A stretch of 64,000 nt of DNA from Kordiimonas sediminis (GCF_014656395.1 NZ_BNCI01000001.1:620001-684000), one strand, 5' to 3'. Positions 45,928 through 53,571 are shown, counted from the first letter of the stretch. Notes: generated by a model not told the origin, from the sequence alone. Translations and numbers: made by a program.

Positions 45928-46152
45928 TCAACAGGTGAAGTAGTTTGCGTCAAAGTCTCCGTCATGCTTGTGATAAGCTGCCTCTATCTCCAGACAATGA
46001 ATGAAGAAACTCCAGTTCCAACTTCCACGCTCTGAACCGTGGTCAATAACTGACAGCCATTTCTTCCTTTGATGTTCTGTTAAGTCCTTCCATTTGATCC
46101 ACCACCTTAAATAGACCGAGAACTGCCAGCCGCAGACATTTAGGTCTACCAA
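45928..46152 (-). CDS. Doubtful small protein
   Basis: 74 residues from a TTG start with only a weak GGGG site. It is rich in W, K and H (R-W-W-I-K-W-K, G-S-W-N-W-S-F-F). No domain is recognised. It sits in an otherwise gene-poor part of the element. It may be real, but the composition could also be accidental. Confidence 0.25.
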   Translation of the reverse strand: MVDLNVCGWQFSVYLRWWIKWKDLTEHQRKKWLSVIDHGSERGSWNWSFFIHCLEIEAAYHKHDGDFDANYFTC

Positions 46153-46328
46153 TGCCCCAGTTCAGGACCGTACGGAAAACCCCTCTGAAACTGACACCGT
46201 GTACCCCGCATAAATCCTAATCCCTGCCTTACTGATTTTTTCGTACGTTAAACATGTGTTTTCCGTATTTATTCTTGACAGTTGACTCCGACTGACTCAT
46301 GACTATGCGAAACCACGGGGAGATAGCT

Positions 46329-46913
46329 ATGAGAGCTGCAATGTATTTGAGGGTGTCCACTGAGGGCCAGAACACACAGAACCAAAGGATGGAGCTGGAG
46401 AAGACTGCCAAGCACCGGGACTGGGAGATAGTCGAAGTCTATGAAGACGCTGGCATCAGCGGTGCCAAGGGTCGGAACAAGCGCCCTGCTCTGGATGCCC
46501 TAATGAAAGACGCTGTCAGGGGTAAGTTCGATATTGTCATGGTCTGGTCTGTTGACCGACTGGGTAGAAGCCTGCAAGACCTCGTAGGAACCCTGCATGA
46601 CCTCCACGCGGTCAAGGTTGACCTATTCATGCATCAGCAGGCCATAGATACCTCCACGTCAGCGGGGAAAGCCTTGTATCAGATGTGCGGGGTCTTCGCT
46701 GAGTTTGAGCGGTCTATGATACAGGAGCGGGTTAAAGCGGGTCTCGAACGTGCCAAGGCGAATGGCAAGACGTTGGGCAGGCGCAAGGTTGGAGAGCACA
46801 AGGAAGCCGCTATTCTGGAATACAGGGCGGAAGGTTTGAGTTACCATAAGATTGCCAAGGCTGTTGGTGTCGGTGTGTCAGTGGTCCAGAGGGTATTAAA
46901 AGAAGCAGCGTAG
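46329..46913 (+). CDS. Serine recombinase (resolvase/invertase)
   Basis: 194 residues from ATG 46329, seven bases after GGGGAG. The catalytic serine is S10 in Y-L-R-V-S-T-E-G-Q. The catalytic domain has the usual V-W-S-V-D-R-L-G-R-S and G-V-F-A-E-F-E-R-S-M-I-Q-E-R-V-K-A-G. A short C-terminal helix-turn-helix ends the protein (S-Y-H-K-I-A-K-A-V-G-V). This is a small resolvase that could resolve replicated copies or invert DNA. It is the first gene of a likely operon with the next two genes. Confidence 0.92.
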   Translation: MRAAMYLRVSTEGQNTQNQRMELEKTAKHRDWEIVEVYEDAGISGAKGRNKRPALDALMKDAVRGKFDIVMVWSVDRLGRSLQDLVGTLHDLHAVKVDLFMHQQAIDTSTSAGKALYQMCGVFAEFERSMIQERVKAGLERAKANGKTLGRRKVGEHKEAAILEYRAEGLSYHKIAKAVGVGVSVVQRVLKEAA

Positions 46914-46923
46914 GAATAAGTCA

Positions 46924-47253
46924 TTGGTTGAAAACTTGAAATCATCAAACTTACTTGTAATCAAAGGTGTCCAGAAAGCTATCACAAAAGAAGTCATTGT
47001 ATTTGCGTTTCTTTCGACACTTATATCCTTTATTTTTACAGGTGACTTTTCGTTCTTAGGAGTAATGTCTTCGTTGCTGATAGCTATAGTAGTTTCATTA
47101 GCGTTAAACGCTGCCTTGATCTTTATTCTGTTCAGTTGGCACTGGATTAAGTCTGTCAATAAAGACTACGTATACTTATATGTTTCCAAAACGACTGAAG
47201 GCAAAGTCAGGCTGATTACTGCTCCCTTGAAACTTTTCGACAACATTTTCTAA
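46924..47253 (+). CDS. Small two-helix membrane protein
   Basis: 109 residues with two hydrophobic stretches (about residues 25-60 and 60-82), a short basic end and no recognised domain. The start is TTG 46924, eight bases after AGGA, which itself overlaps the resolvase stop. It is followed 36 bases on by the polymerase-like gene. It may be a membrane anchor or effector of the element; I cannot assign a function. Confidence 0.5.
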   Translation: MVENLKSSNLLVIKGVQKAITKEVIVFAFLSTLISFIFTGDFSFLGVMSSLLIAIVVSLALNAALIFILFSWHWIKSVNKDYVYLYVSKTTEGKVRLITAPLKLFDNIF

Positions 47254-47289
47254 AGAGCCCCCGACCCCACCTATTTTTCGGAGTTAAGA

Positions 47290-48768
47290 GTGTCAGATCA
47301 ACCAATACCAGCCCCTAAGGACGCCCAAAAGGCTCCTCGTAGCACTCCCAACGACCTCACACAGCTAGAGAACGTGTCTCAGTCAGACAAACCTGCTGGG
47401 AAGGAATATATCCGGGACCGTTGGGTCAGCTTTGACCGTGACTACTGGCTGGACCGAGAAAAAATGGACATAGTTGCAGACCACTTTGAGACCGAGATAG
47501 ATGCCTGTCAGGACCGCAAGCGGAAACGCAAGGGTGCAGACCGTGAGAAGTTCAGGGCAACGCTGAAGGCAATCCTCTTGGACCTGTTGGTCTCCTATCA
47601 GGCCAACCCGCAGACATGGTTGATCCATTCCCGAAGAAAGGCTTGGTACACCGAGCGGGGACCAATGGGAACGCTAGCGCGTTACCATAACCCGCTTGTA
47701 GCCTATCAGCCTGTGATCAGCATTATGGACGGCTTACAAACGCTGGAACTGGTTTCCTACAAACTGGGCTTTAATGACCGTAGAGAAGGCGGCACGGGCA
47801 GGCATTCACGGGTGCGCCCGAAGAAGGCGCTGATAGACCAATTGCTTGGCTTTGGACTCTATACCAACGCCGTAAGCTTCAGGGACGACCGAGAAACCCT
47901 AATCCTCCGTAGCAAGAAGGAACGTGTGGGTGGTCATTATGTGAAAGAAGACCTGCCTTACGATGATAATGACTACACGGTCAGAATGAGAGATAACCTC
48001 AGACGTATTAACAACAAGCTGGCTCAGACCAAGATTACCCTCAACATTCCTGAAGCAGACCTGAAGACACTGAAGCGAGAGCATCAAAAGAAGCAACAAG
48101 AAGACTTCGAGGTTGGCGAGACCCAGCGCCCTGACTTTGATCTGACAAGTACTAGACTTAGGCGCATATTCAGTCACGGAAGCTTTGACCTTGGGGGCCG
48201 CTTCTATGGCGCTTGGTGGATGCAGTTCAGCGAAGACAAGCGGTCAAAGATAATGATCAATGACACCTACACTGTTGAGTTGGACTTCAAGTCAATGCAT
48301 CCCCGGATGTTGTATGACCGCATCAAAACTGAGCCGCCTATGGAAGACCTGTATGACCTGCCTGAGGTTCTGCCCAGCGCGTCCCCGAAAGATCGCCGCA
48401 GGATGATTAAGACTTACTTCCAGAAGCTTCTTAATGGCAAGGACCTGTCCCGTATGAACTTCGACAGCTTGATCGACAGGGTTATCTCCTTAGAGGACTA
48501 CCCTGACTTCGTGTCCTTTGCTCAGGCGATTATGGACCAGCATCCACACCTGAAGCCTTTCTTCCTGTCTCGTGTTGGCCTTGAGCTTCAGAGGATTGAC
48601 AGTAACATTGCTGAACGGGTGATGCTGACTATGCTGGATGGTTACGGGCAGACGGTCCTACCAATCCATGACAGCTTCATTGTCGATCATGAATATGCTC
48701 AGGACCTCAAGGATAGCATGATGGAAGCCTATTATCACTTCACAGGCTGGACCCCAGTTATCTCCTAA
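47290..48768 (+). CDS. Polymerase-like protein with family-A palm motifs (unassigned)
   Basis: 492 residues from GTG 47290, six bases after GGAG. The N-terminal half is charged (R-D-R-W-V-S-F-D-R-D-Y-W-L-D-R, then a K/R-rich part). The second half has G-R-F-Y-G-A-W-W then V-E-L-D-F-K-S-M-H-P-R-M-L-Y (D332), R-R-R-M-I-K-T-Y-F (R369-K374) and V-L-P-I-H-D-S-F-I-V (H460-D461). This order resembles motifs A, B and C of family-A DNA polymerases and single-subunit RNA polymerases. I do not recognise a characterised family. It may copy the element or prime its replication. The call rests on motifs only. Confidence 0.55.
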   Translation: MSDQPIPAPKDAQKAPRSTPNDLTQLENVSQSDKPAGKEYIRDRWVSFDRDYWLDREKMDIVADHFETEIDACQDRKRKRKGADREKFRATLKAILLDLLVSYQANPQTWLIHSRRKAWYTERGPMGTLARYHNPLVAYQPVISIMDGLQTLELVSYKLGFNDRREGGTGRHSRVRPKKALIDQLLGFGLYTNAVSFRDDRETLILRSKKERVGGHYVKEDLPYDDNDYTVRMRDNLRRINNKLAQTKITLNIPEADLKTLKREHQKKQQEDFEVGETQRPDFDLTSTRLRRIFSHGSFDLGGRFYGAWWMQFSEDKRSKIMINDTYTVELDFKSMHPRMLYDRIKTEPPMEDLYDLPEVLPSASPKDRRRMIKTYFQKLLNGKDLSRMNFDSLIDRVISLEDYPDFVSFAQAIMDQHPHLKPFFLSRVGLELQRIDSNIAERVMLTMLDGYGQTVLPIHDSFIVDHEYAQDLKDSMMEAYYHFTGWTPVIS

Positions 48769-48831
48769 GGTTTACTTCTATAGGGAAGGGGAAGGGAGCA
48801 GCAGCGGCTGTCGGTCACCTATAGCAAACCT
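48768..48831 (+). repeat. Long imperfect inverted repeat after the polymerase-like gene
   Basis: AGGTTT and CTATAGG (48768-48784) pair with CCTATAG and AAACCT (48818-48831). The stem starts at the stop codon of the preceding gene. There is no T-run, so it may stabilise or process the mRNA rather than end it. Confidence 0.45.
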
Positions 48832-48919
48832 TCAGGTATAACTGGGTCGCATAAGGATGTTCGCATCTACAACCGTTACTCTACCAGCGTTTCAACTCTT
48901 TATGACCACCCGGAACAGA

Positions 48920-49281
48920 CAGTACAACGCCTGCCCCGGCATGGCCTGAGGACGAACGCAAGCGGATCAGCAAGTGCACCAAGGAAGCACGGGCAATGGC
49001 TAAAAAGCGAGGCACGAAACTGGGCAACCCTAACGGAGCCAACGCCCTCAGACTTACAGCCAAGGGCAATGCGGATGCACTGAAGGTCATTCAGGGAGGT
49101 ATGAGGTTACACCCTGAAGCTGAAGCCTGTGATAGAGGAGTTAAGAGCACCCGGTGTGACGACCTTAAGTACCATTGCGGAGGCCCTGACGGAGAGACAC
49201 ATCACGACCAGAAGGAGCGGCAAGTGGCACCCGGCCGCTGTTAAGAACCTATTGAACAGACTGGATGGTGATGCTGCATAG
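48920..49281 (+). pseudogene. Serine recombinase C-terminal remnant, frameshifted
   Basis: One frame gives A-W-P-E-D-E-R-K-R-I-S-K and K-K-R-G-T-K-L-G-N-P-N-G-A-N-A-L, the linker of long resolvases. Around 49110-49130 the reading shifts and the next frame continues V-I-E-E-L-R-A-P-G-V-T-T-L-S-T-I-A-E-A-L, then W-H-P-A-A-V-K-N-L-L-N-R-L, to TAG at 49279. The catalytic N-terminal half is missing. This is a relic of a second recombinase, distinct from the intact one at 46329. Confidence 0.75.
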
Positions 49282-49382
49282 TCTGTACCCAATACTTGTT
49301 GGTCTTTACTCCTGAAAGCTGGACGGAAAGCGTGTCCGCTTCCCATCACTTTTTTTTCAGAATGAAAATCTGATGCTCCAAT

Positions 49383-50474
49383 CTACTTCACCAATCTCAA
49401 GTGAGCACGCTTAGCGGATAGTTTCGGAGTTTCCTCGACCAAAAGAACATTTGATAAGCCAAAGACTAAACTATCAATCTCTTCAGGGTATACATGAAGC
49501 TTCTCTGCCAGTTCTTGCCTTGTAACTCGCTCCTCACTCATGGACGCGAATATCTTACGAAAAAGCAAAGATATTTCCATAGGCAAACCATCAGGTTCTT
49601 TAGTGCGATCACCAGCTTTAGACATATTGACCATTAATCTTTGATAATGCCAATCCGTTAAAAGGCCAAGCTTATGCAATCTTACTGCTAAGCCAACAGC
49701 AGACACCCCCCAGCGTTTTTTAATTTTTATTATCTGAGTTCTGCTTAATATATTTTTAGCCCTTGCATAAACATCTGATCTGGGCATGAGAAATGCTGAT
49801 GCAAAAGCATCCGCTTCCCGTTCAATAGTTCGTAAATCAATATCATCAGATAAAAGTTCTCTATGGAGAACGAGATGACCCAGTTCATGCGCCAGAGTAA
49901 ATCTAGAATGCTCGGCAGATTTATTATTATTTAAGAAAATATACGGCGTCTCATTATGCCATTGAGAATAAGCAGACACCCTCTTTGAATCTTCCATAAG
50001 TGAGAAAATACGAACACCTTTAGCTTCAAGTAAGTGCATCATATTTGAAATAGGCTTATCCCCTAAACCCCAATACACACGAAGGCTCTGAGCAGCATCC
50101 TCGGGCTCTTCTCCTGCAAAATCTGGAAGGTCTTCAGTGGGAAGCGTATAAAGCTTATCTAACAACTCACTGAGGGCAAAAGCCAAAGCCCCGGCAGCAA
50201 AAACCTTATGCTTCTTATTAGCTTGCAAACTATACATAGACCTGAAGCTAGCCGTTTCAATCGTAGGCGTATCCACGCTTTCCCCATAAAAAAACTCAAC
50301 AGGGAAGTTCAGAGCTTCCGCTAGGCTAGCCACCGTTTCTTGCTTAGGATCATAATCCAGCTTATTCTCATAATTAGAAAGAGCACGAACACTTAGACCA
50401 ACACTTTCTGCAAGAATCCTCTTAGTAAGCCCGCGCCTCTCCCGCGCGAGCTTTAATCTATCTGAATTAAACAT
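49383..50474 (-). CDS. XRE regulator fused to ImmA/IrrE-type metalloprotease
   Basis: 363 residues. Residues 5-60 are an XRE helix-turn-helix (L-A-E-S-V-G-L-S-V-R-A-L-S-N-Y-E-N). The protease domain has H-E-L-G-H at residues 196-200 and a later E-R-E-A-D-A-F-A-S-A-F-L-M-P that supplies the third zinc ligand. Such proteins repress and, on a signal, cleave a partner regulator; ImmA does this for ImmR in ICEBs1. It starts eight bases after the partner gene. It probably controls induction of element 1 or a toxin-antitoxin-like module. Confidence 0.88.
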   Translation of the reverse strand: MFNSDRLKLARERRGLTKRILAESVGLSVRALSNYENKLDYDPKQETVASLAEALNFPVEFFYGESVDTPTIETASFRSMYSLQANKKHKVFAAGALAFALSELLDKLYTLPTEDLPDFAGEEPEDAAQSLRVYWGLGDKPISNMMHLLEAKGVRIFSLMEDSKRVSAYSQWHNETPYIFLNNNKSAEHSRFTLAHELGHLVLHRELLSDDIDLRTIEREADAFASAFLMPRSDVYARAKNILSRTQIIKIKKRWGVSAVGLAVRLHKLGLLTDWHYQRLMVNMSKAGDRTKEPDGLPMEISLLFRKIFASMSEERVTRQELAEKLHVYPEEIDSLVFGLSNVLLVEETPKLSAKRAHLRLVK

Positions 50475-50482
50475 TTTTTTGC

Positions 50483-51127
50483 CTATGTACGCTTCTTAAT
50501 AGAGAAATCAATAGGTTCAGGCGATTCTTCATCAAAGTTATTATCCAGTGCAACAGAGACACTTGGTAACGGTATGCGAACTAGCCAACCATCAGGCTTA
50601 CATTTTATATCTGAGAAAGAACCCGGTAAAGAGAGCTCCGCATTAATCTTTTCACCATCGTAATCATATAATAAAAACCATGTTTTAATTTCTGCTTGAA
50701 CTTCATTATCCCCATCAGGGAGAAGCCCCGGTATAAGCTCTTGACCACTAATCTGGTTTTTATAAATAGCAGAAAGTGTTTTAGGGCCACGCTTGGAGCG
50801 AGTAGAAATAATTGCATCTTCCAGAACAGTTCCAACAGGGCCAATTCCTCTACAACATGCAATCTGATAGCTCCCATCTGGCGCGACCAATGTACAAAAG
50901 TTCTCATGATCTGAATAGCTAAAGCCTTTAGGAATACATCTTTGACGTAGCTCAGTTACTACCGCTGAATAAAAATTAGTACCCGCCGTAGTTGGCGGAG
51001 ACAAAGCAGGGGTATCGTCAAAAACAGCAGCTCCCGCCTTAAGTACCTCATGAAGGTCATCTATTGATAAGCCAAGAGAAGATAAAACATCTTCAACCTC
51101 ATCAAGCTTGATTACTGTATTTTCCAT
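50483..51127 (-). CDS. Hypothetical partner of the XRE/ImmA protein
   Basis: 214 residues, unrecognised. I start at ATG 51127, nine bases after GGAG; the longer frame to 51151 is less likely. An N-terminal helical part (V-E-D-V-L-S-S-L-G-L-S-I-D-D-L) is followed by a mixed region with two close cysteines (I-A-C-C-R-G-I-G). It precedes the metalloprotease in the same operon. It may be the cleavage substrate or the effector held in check. No membrane segments. Confidence 0.5.
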   Translation of the reverse strand: MENTVIKLDEVEDVLSSLGLSIDDLHEVLKAGAAVFDDTPALSPPTTAGTNFYSAVVTELRQRCIPKGFSYSDHENFCTLVAPDGSYQIACCRGIGPVGTVLEDAIISTRSKRGPKTLSAIYKNQISGQELIPGLLPDGDNEVQAEIKTWFLLYDYDGEKINAELSLPGSFSDIKCKPDGWLVRIPLPSVSVALDNNFDEESPEPIDFSIKKRT

Positions 51128-51151
51128 TAAGACAAAGCTCCATTGATACAT

Positions 51152-51196
51152 TTCTTCCTGTTTTGTAACATAAAATTATTTTAAAAACAAGAAGAA
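51152..51196 (-). promoter_or_regulatory. Operator-like inverted repeat of the XRE operon
   Basis: TTCTTCCTGTTTT (51152-51164) and AAAACAAGAAGAA (51184-51196) are inverted with one mismatch around 19 bases. On the minus strand TTGTTT and TACAAA with a spacer of about 17 bases would form a promoter covered by this dyad. The XRE protein may repress its own operon here. Confidence 0.55.
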
Positions 51197-51262
51197 ATAA
51201 GGAACAAATAGAGAATAGATGTGACGACCCAAAGTAACTTCAGTTCAAGATCAACTTGACAC

Positions 51263-51285
51263 AGTACACCCTGAAAAGGTACACA
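51263..51285 (+). repeat. GTACAC pair near the middle att site
   Basis: AGTACACC (51263-51270) and GGTACACA (51278-51285) lie 64-103 bases inside the middle att copy. GGTACACA is also repeated twice near attL. Candidate integrase arm sites for the right end of element 1. Confidence 0.45.
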
Positions 51286-51348
51286 TTCAGCATACAGTGG
51301 TCACATCAAACCATTATAGATCAATGAATTAGCACTATGATTTCGGTT

Positions 51349-51366
51349 TCCTCTTCTGGGCACCAT
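51349..51366 (+). repeat. Middle att copy
   Basis: The same 18 bases as attL (TCCTCTTCTGGGCACCAT). It ends element 1 and can serve as the left boundary of the RT segment. Confidence 0.88.
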
Positions 51367-51409
51367 TACTAAAATTATGCTATTTTATAGTTTATTATTT
51401 TAGTAATGG
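51363..51409. repeat. 13-bp perfect inverted repeat beside the middle att copy
   Basis: CCATTACTAAAAT (51363-51375) and ATTTTAGTAATGG (51397-51409) pair around a 21-base AT-rich loop. The left arm includes the last four bases of the att core. It may help excision or end RT transcription, which stops nearby at 51483. Confidence 0.5.
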
Positions 51410-51482
51410 AGCAGAAAAATATAATTTTTTCTATAAAATACCAAAAATACGAAATAAAATTCTTGTTTGTGCACTGCCCGTA

Positions 51483-52814
51483 TCAGGCCTGCACCAGTGA
51501 TGCACCTTCCTGGTTATGCATCTCATATGTATTAGGGATACCAAGAATAGGCATCTTTTCCCGAGCTCCAAGATTTTGCGATCTAGCATTAATCCATTGC
51601 ATATAAGAAGTAATCTTGCCTTCTACTTTCCCATCAATATATTTGAATTGTGTGCTATCTGAACAAAAAGAAAATGATTTTTGCCATCCAAATAATTTTT
51701 TCCCAATAATATCTATTGTCGCCGTCTGGGATTTTTTGGAGTCAATTACTTTACCTCTTTCTATGTACTCCTTAATCGCACATTTGGAATCCGAGATCGC
51801 CTCATCTACCTGTTTTAATATACTCTTCACTGATGTTGTACTTGGCACACACCTATTAGGCTGAATAGTACAGCCAAGAAAAGTCAGAGAATTTTCGCAC
51901 TTTCCTGTTGATGCCTTTTCAGAAGTGATGGGGTACAAATCAAAGCCATGCTGCGATAATTGAGCGGAAGCATATTTGATTGCAGCTTGAAGGTCATTAT
52001 TCTCTTTTGCAATAACCACCAAATCATCAATGTATCGCACCGCTGTAACACCCATCTCATTTAAACTATGATCTAGGTCATATAAGAGAACATTACCTGC
52101 AAAAGTAGATAGTGAGGAACCCTGCGCCACACCAATTCCATTAGCAGGAAAAATTTTAGCGTAACTTATATGTGCACCCGTATCTGCGAGATTAATTTTA
52201 AGTGCCTCAGCAAAAAGATTAGTTAGCTTTTCATCTTGGGTCGCTTTGAGTATTTTCTCCACAACCTCAGAGGTTCGTATTTTTGTAAAAAAGGATTTAA
52301 TATCAGACTGATAGTAGAACCTTCCTCCTTTGGACATAGCATCCAACACAATCTTGATTCCAGGTTGAACACCTCCATACGGTGCCATCAATCCACCCAC
52401 TCCATAACTGGAGCAATTAATGAGATTTAACTTTCCAAGTCTTGGGTCATGGACTGGTATAAATCTAGAATAAACATCCTGTGCGTTCTTGACTTTCCTC
52501 GGTTGCAAAACTTGAAGAATCGCACGCTCTACAATTCGATCCTTAATTGTCCTTACAACAATGGGCCTAGGATCCTTACCCTTAGCTTTACGCTTCTTTA
52601 TGTCGGCTGGATACCCTGTAGCCATATCAAACTTAAATCGGCCCTCTCGTAATTGCGCTGCAATTCGTTTCAGATGACGTTGATGATTATGTTCAAATTC
52701 TGATGCTTTGCCACGAATAGTAGGCTCTTTGGAACCAAGGGCTTTCCGCTTAACATGACGCCAAGCAGAAAAAAGGTTCTTCTCTGATCTCAATTCTTCG
52801 TAAAGAGTTTTCAT
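51483..52814 (-). CDS. Reverse transcriptase, stand-alone (DRT/UG-like candidate)
   Basis: 443 residues from ATG 52814. RT motifs in order: L-F-S-A-W-R-H-V-K near 14-22, R-P-I-V-V-R-T-I-K-D-R-I-V-E-R-A near 83-98, Q-S-D-I-K-S-F-F with catalytic D171, V-A-Q-G-S-S-L-S, and Y-I-D-D at 261-264. It lacks group II maturase and endonuclease domains. A Y-I-D-D box, small size, island location and repeated upstream DNA fit the defence RTs (DRT/unknown groups), where an RNA upstream of the RT is the template, or a retron. I cannot place it in a numbered class. Confidence 0.78.
   Translation of the reverse strand: MKTLYEELRSEKNLFSAWRHVKRKALGSKEPTIRGKASEFEHNHQRHLKRIAAQLREGRFKFDMATGYPADIKKRKAKGKDPRPIVVRTIKDRIVERAILQVLQPRKVKNAQDVYSRFIPVHDPRLGKLNLINCSSYGVGGLMAPYGGVQPGIKIVLDAMSKGGRFYYQSDIKSFFTKIRTSEVVEKILKATQDEKLTNLFAEALKINLADTGAHISYAKIFPANGIGVAQGSSLSTFAGNVLLYDLDHSLNEMGVTAVRYIDDLVVIAKENNDLQAAIKYASAQLSQHGFDLYPITSEKASTGKCENSLTFLGCTIQPNRCVPSTTSVKSILKQVDEAISDSKCAIKEYIERGKVIDSKKSQTATIDIIGKKLFGWQKSFSFCSDSTQFKYIDGKVEGKITSYMQWINARSQNLGAREKMPILGIPNTYEMHNQEGASLVQA
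51490..51506 (+). repeat. TGCACC pair, left side of element 2
   Basis: TGCACCAGTGATGCACC. It matches 14 of 17 bases with the copy at 53572-53588, in the same direction. It also codes for the C-terminus of the RT. Possible arm sites for the lost integrase. Confidence 0.35.
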
Positions 52815-52822
52815 AGGTTCTT

Positions 52823-52858
52823 CGTTCGGGCCCCTACATAAAATACAAATCCCGACCG
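52823..52858 (-). promoter_or_regulatory. Hairpin just upstream of the RT gene
   Basis: CGTTCGGG (52823-52830) and CCCGACCG (52851-52858) pair with one mismatch, eight bases upstream of the RT start. It may be part of a non-coding RNA or a translation control. Confidence 0.45.
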
Positions 52859-52868
52859 TTGACAGGAC

Positions 52869-52989
52869 CCATCCACTGCGCACGGACATGCCGCGTCTAC
52901 AGACACCATTGCAGCAAATGCCACTTCGGTGTGATCGCTTCGAACGTAAAGAGACATTGATAAGTTCAACTTCTCAATGCATTCCGAAG
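52869..52989 (-). repeat. 121-bp direct repeat, copy nearest the RT
   Basis: Identical over 121 bases to 53227-53347. It lies 54 bases upstream of the RT start and is in the RT's direction. See the other copy. Confidence 0.9.
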
Positions 52990-53226
52990 TTATCATGAAC
53001 GCTGCGACCGAGAGACAAACTACCCAGCCGGTTACTTGACCCATTCGGATCAGTTTTTGAAAGCAAGATCAAACATTTCCCTATACTCCATTCTAAATGG
53101 TTTTTGGTAAGGTCAACTCTTTTCTTGCCTGGCCCGACCACCCGACGGCATAAATGCTTACTAGCTGCTGTTAGGCTGTCAAATGACTGTGTATTCACAG
53201 CTTTATAAGCACCGGTCGGAATTGGG

Positions 53227-53347
53227 CCATCCACTGCGCACGGACATGCCGCGTCTACAGACACCATTGCAGCAAATGCCACTTCGGTGTGATCGCTTCG
53301 AACGTAAAGAGACATTGATAAGTTCAACTTCTCAATGCATTCCGAAG
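53227..53347 (-). repeat. 121-bp direct repeat, distal copy
   Basis: Identical to 52869-52989; the copies are 358 bases apart start to start, with 237 different bases between. Both carry the same open minus-strand frame, but no protein family is recognised, so an RNA role or recent duplication is as likely. Confidence 0.9.
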
Positions 53348-53571
53348 CAACCGGACTTCATTAATATGGATACTCTCAACTCTTATTACAAGTCTATACC
53401 TGAGCATTGTATGGTGCCTTATGAGGGACTCGAACAATGTTTGGTATATTTGCGTCTAAATCAAATTTGTATATAAGAAAGAATGTTAAGTAGCGAAAAA
53501 CTGTTAAGTTTGAATAGCCTTATAAAAACGATTAAGTGATTGAAATTACTATGTTTTTTCCAAATCACCAC
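53348..53571. other. AT-rich gene-free right end of element 2
   Basis: No convincing gene. A plus-strand open frame of about 36 codons (near 53368-53476) has no clear ribosome site. On the minus strand it would be upstream of the repeats and could hold the promoter of an RNA-RT transcript. Confidence 0.35.

Larger units (their letters stand above)
45264..46328. other. Gene-poor stretch with dyads
   Basis: About 1.06 kb with no convincing gene except a doubtful frame at 45928-46152. It has a cluster of AT-rich dyads (45329-45372), a CCCCC/GGGGG hairpin (45859-45872) and an A/T dyad (ATTTTTTT/AAAAAAAT) near 45803-45821. It may be a control or origin region of the element. A minus-strand open frame at 45780-45965 has no ribosome site or domain. 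Confidence 0.4.
42888..51366. mobile_element. Integrative element 1 in tRNA-Leu
   Basis: About 8.5 kb bounded by 18-bp direct repeats. Contents in order: tyrosine integrase next to the tRNA, two antirepressor pseudogenes, gene-poor DNA with dyads, serine resolvase, membrane protein, polymerase-like protein, recombinase pseudogene, XRE/ImmA regulator and partner. There is no phage structural gene, relaxase or conjugation gene, so it looks like a small mobilised or satellite-type element, partly decayed. Confidence 0.85.

Noticed and set aside
45780-45965. Minus-strand frame of 61 codons in element 1
   Set aside because: No ribosome site, overlaps the CCCCC/GGGGG hairpin and an A/T dyad, no domain.
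52811-53327. Two overlapping minus-strand open frames across the 121-bp repeats
   Set aside because: They share the same peptide only because the DNA is repeated; no family, and the frame does not join the RT in a sensible way. An RNA role is more likely.
52869-53347. CRISPR array
   Set aside because: Only two copies, 121 bp each, with a 237-bp spacer; far outside CRISPR dimensions and no cas gene.
53183-53476. Plus-strand open frame over the distal repeat and the right end of element 2
   Set aside because: Most of it is antisense to the repeat; no ribosome site or domain.
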